Source: an uncultured Muribaculaceae bacterium
GTDB taxonomy: Bacteria > Bacteroidota > Bacteroidia > Bacteroidales > Muribaculaceae
NCBI GenBank assembly: GCA_948788915.1
Contig: CAQFOZ010000074.1
Location: 1 to 8,978, forward strand
DNA length: 8,978 nt
Direction: 5' to 3'
Part shown: piece after piece, positions 7,126 to 8,978 of the stretch
Numbering within the stretch: position 1 is the stretch's first letter
How the letters are laid out: every line of letters begins with the position of its first letter
The notes under the pieces: generated by a model
Seen by the model: the letters and a program-made list of their open reading frames with translations, nothing else
Told to the model about the DNA's origin: nothing
Databases searched by the model: none
Program-made: the position numbers and the translations under genes

Positions 7126-8548
7126 TATCCATCCCGTTAGCATATAGCAACAGAAGGATAAGAAGTGTCATTCCGGCTATCTGTGCATATTCAAGAAATT
7201 TGTCGCTTGGTTTACGTCGGAAAATCACTTCATACAGGAGGAAGAGTACATGACCGCCGTCCAGTCCCGGAATAGGAAGGATATTCATGAACGCAAGTGC
7301 TACAGACAGGAATGCAGCTATATTCCAGAATGCAATCCAATCCCATTTTTCGGGAAAAATGGATCCGAGCGTACCAAACCCACCTATGCTTTGTGCTCCC
7401 TCTTTTGTGAATACCATCTTCATGGATTTTGCATAAGAGGTGAGCCTTTCTGTTCCCATCTCTATCCCACGTGGCACAGACTGGAAGATATTGTATCTGA
7501 TCTCCTTTGAGTTGAAGAATGCGGCAGGATTTATCTCCAGTCCCACACCCATTTTTGAGTTTTCGGAGAGTGTTACCATTGCGGTGATGGTATCTGTCCG
7601 GTTGCCGTGCTTGCGGGCTATGCCAATTGGAATGGTTTTGCCTTCATGTCCCGGAAGAACCCGGAAAAACTCATCAAGTGATGGAGTTGCCACGGAATCT
7701 ACAGAAATAAGCTCATCGCCAACTTGAATGCCGGCTTTGGCGGCGCCTTCTCCGGGCATAAGCTGAGTGACGCGGGCGGGGAATCTATAATTGTAGAAGC
7801 TGACAGTTGCTGTGTCGCTTTTGGCCTCCTTTTCAAGGTTAAATATGAATTTCTCGGGAATAGAGATGCTGACTGTATCCGTGCCGTTCCGGAGCACTGT
7901 CACATTCTTGGCCTGAATCATTTTCATACGGGCCTCAGCAGGGTTCTCAAGGGATTCTCCATCGGCATAAAGTGGAATATCTCCATTGTTAAAACCGATT
8001 TTGCGGGCTTCTCCTGAATAAGTGAAGCCTTGTTTAGCCTCACTGATCGGAACATATTTTTCTCCGGTGGCATAGACTATTCCTGCATAAATGATTATTG
8101 CCAGCAGAAAATTGAACAAAACACCGGCCACCATGATAAGAAGACGTTGCCATGCAGGTTTTGAACGAAATTCCCATTTTTTAGGGGGTAATTTCATCTG
8201 TTCCGTATCCATGGACTCATCTATCATGCCTGCGATCTTGCAATAGCCGCCAAGTGGTAACCAGCCTATGCCGTATTCCGTATCTCCCCAGAACGAGTCT
8301 TTCTGTTCAACAGAAATCTCCTCATTGTCCGGAACGGCATTTTTAAAATTCTTTTTTTTGCCGAATCCTCCGAAATATTTTTTTGGTTTCCACTTGAACA
8401 GTTCGGTCCACGGGTCGAAGAATATATAGAACTTTTCCACTTTTACACCGAAAATACGGGCAAACAGGAAATGTCCGAATTCGTGGATTATCACCAGTAT
8501 TGCGAATGCAAGAATAAGTTGGGCTGCTTTAATTAAAAATGTATCCAT
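7106..8548 (-). CDS. rseP: RseP-type site-2 intramembrane zinc metalloprotease
   Basis: This 480-residue inner-membrane protease (family M50) cuts transmembrane segments of anti-sigma factors and remnant signal peptides. The zinc motif HEFGH is at 22-26 in the first membrane segment (about 8-30). GWLPLGGYCKIAGM at 95-108 is the conserved membrane-associated beta-loop. Further membrane segments lie at about 132-160, 405-425 and 455-473. The second catalytic motif NILPIPGLDGGH is at 422-433, with Asp430 expected to bind zinc. Two PDZ-like regions lie in between: a degenerate one (about 165-230) and a clear one (about 255-325, with AAKAGIQVGDELISVDS). A Lys-rich then acidic stretch at about 55-90 seems long compared with relatives. 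The gene follows dxr by 76 bases, a pairing also common in other bacteria, and probably shares its transcript. All catalytic elements are intact. Confidence 0.93.
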   Translation of the reverse strand: MDTFLIKAAQLILAFAILVIIHEFGHFLFARIFGVKVEKFYIFFDPWTELFKWKPKKYFGGFGKKKNFKNAVPDNEEISVEQKDSFWGDTEYGIGWLPLGGYCKIAGMIDESMDTEQMKLPPKKWEFRSKPAWQRLLIMVAGVLFNFLLAIIIYAGIVYATGEKYVPISEAKQGFTYSGEARKIGFNNGDIPLYADGESLENPAEARMKMIQAKNVTVLRNGTDTVSISIPEKFIFNLEKEAKSDTATVSFYNYRFPARVTQLMPGEGAAKAGIQVGDELISVDSVATPSLDEFFRVLPGHEGKTIPIGIARKHGNRTDTITAMVTLSENSKMGVGLEINPAAFFNSKEIRYNIFQSVPRGIEMGTERLTSYAKSMKMVFTKEGAQSIGGFGTLGSIFPEKWDWIAFWNIAAFLSVALAFMNILPIPGLDGGHVLFLLYEVIFRRKPSDKFLEYAQIAGMTLLILLLLYANGMDIVRLFK

Positions 8549-8624
8549 TTAGTTGTTGTTTCAAGTTTTATCATTCAGTGTCAGTGATTCCGGTATGTTG
8601 ATGGTTTTCTGAAAACTGAAGCAA

Positions 8625-8978
8625 TTATATTTTTATATTAATAATATCTTTGGCTATGTTACGCGCCTCTGTGTTTGTGTGAATAAGATCATCAAGAGTT
8701 ATGTCTTTTATGAATCCAGTTCGTTTTAGTGTCTTTTCCGCAACCTTTGAAATATCCGTAAACCCTATTTTGTCGTTAAGGAATGCATTCACGGCAACTT
8801 CGTTGGCAGCGTTAAGAATGCAAGGTGTGTTACCACCTCTGTCGATAGCCTCGAAAGCTATACCAAGCAGAGGAAATCTCTTTATATCGGGAGCCTCAAA
8901 AGTCAGATTTGAATAAGACGACAAAGAAAGTTTCTCTCTCATTGACGGCAACCGGCAAGGGTAGCTAAGAGCATAACT
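8625..8978 (-). CDS. dxr: 1-deoxy-D-xylulose 5-phosphate reductoisomerase, C-terminal part
   Basis: The last 117 residues are present; the frame is open to the right edge, where the 5' part is cut off. Dxr (IspC) converts 1-deoxyxylulose 5-phosphate to 2-C-methylerythritol 4-phosphate with NADPH, the committed step of the MEP isoprenoid pathway, in the cytosol. The visible part begins SYALSYPCRLPS, which in this family follows the PDMRxPI motif. It continues with LTFEAPD, FPLLGIAFEAIDRGG and the highly conserved NAANEVAVNAFL, and ends with the C-terminal helical domain. The NADPH-binding and metal/substrate domains lie off the window. The TTG and ATG codons near 8951 and 8942 are internal and not starts. 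The complete protein is usually near 385-400 residues, so about 30% is seen. Confidence 0.92.
   Translation of the reverse strand, partial: SYALSYPCRLPSMREKLSLSSYSNLTFEAPDIKRFPLLGIAFEAIDRGGNTPCILNAANEVAVNAFLNDKIGFTDISKVAEKTLKRTGFIKDITLDDLIHTNTEARNIAKDIINIKI

Noticed and set aside
8575..8616. Tandem TCAGTG copies and the GTTTTC/GAAAAC dyad between dxr and rseP
   Set aside because: Both are short; the dyad has almost no loop, and there is no T-tract or promoter consensus, so no function can be supported.
8940..8951. Possible start codon for a short 108-residue protein at the right edge
   Set aside because: The frame stays open to the window edge and the preceding residues match the Dxr family, so these codons are internal.

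Overview
The window looks like chromosomal DNA from a gut-type Bacteroidota, order Bacteroidales; a Muribaculaceae- or Bacteroides-like host is my inference from protein style. Three things point there. A BspA-like leucine-rich repeat surface protein is present. Candidate promoters match the Bacteroidetes form (TTTG, about 19 bases, TAnnTTTG) and the genes lack clear Shine-Dalgarno sequences. The RseP, DPP III-type and COG0523 proteins have Bacteroidales-like sequences.

Layout. Bases 1-604 are very AT-rich and hold no convincing gene. They contain a compact GC-richer island with inverted repeats (about 249-341), an AT dyad (498-517) and a good promoter (526-556). The promoter drives the only plus-strand gene, a secreted BspA-like LRR protein (611-2014). 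This gene converges on the minus-strand block across a strong hairpin (2034-2070) that probably terminates both directions.

Everything from 2090 to the right edge is on the minus strand. In transcription order it reads: dxr (3' part only, cut by the window edge), rseP, an rlmI-type rRNA methyltransferase, an exported M49 dipeptidyl-peptidase III-type metallopeptidase, a short AlkD-like helical-repeat protein, and a COG0523/CobW-family GTPase with a striking histidine-rich loop. Gaps are 76, 67, 33, 12 and 5 bases, so the last three genes are almost certainly one transcript. A possible internal promoter with a large palindrome over its start lies between rseP and rlmI.

Functionally the block is mostly housekeeping: isoprenoid precursor synthesis (Dxr), intramembrane proteolysis and envelope stress (RseP), 23S rRNA modification, peptide degradation in the periplasm, and metal handling. 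I see no complete mobile element, CRISPR array, phage gene or tRNA, and no clear previously undescribed system. The most interesting unexplained items are the intergenic island at 249-341, the palindrome at 7063-7096 and the histidine-rich GTPase loop beside a zinc peptidase gene.
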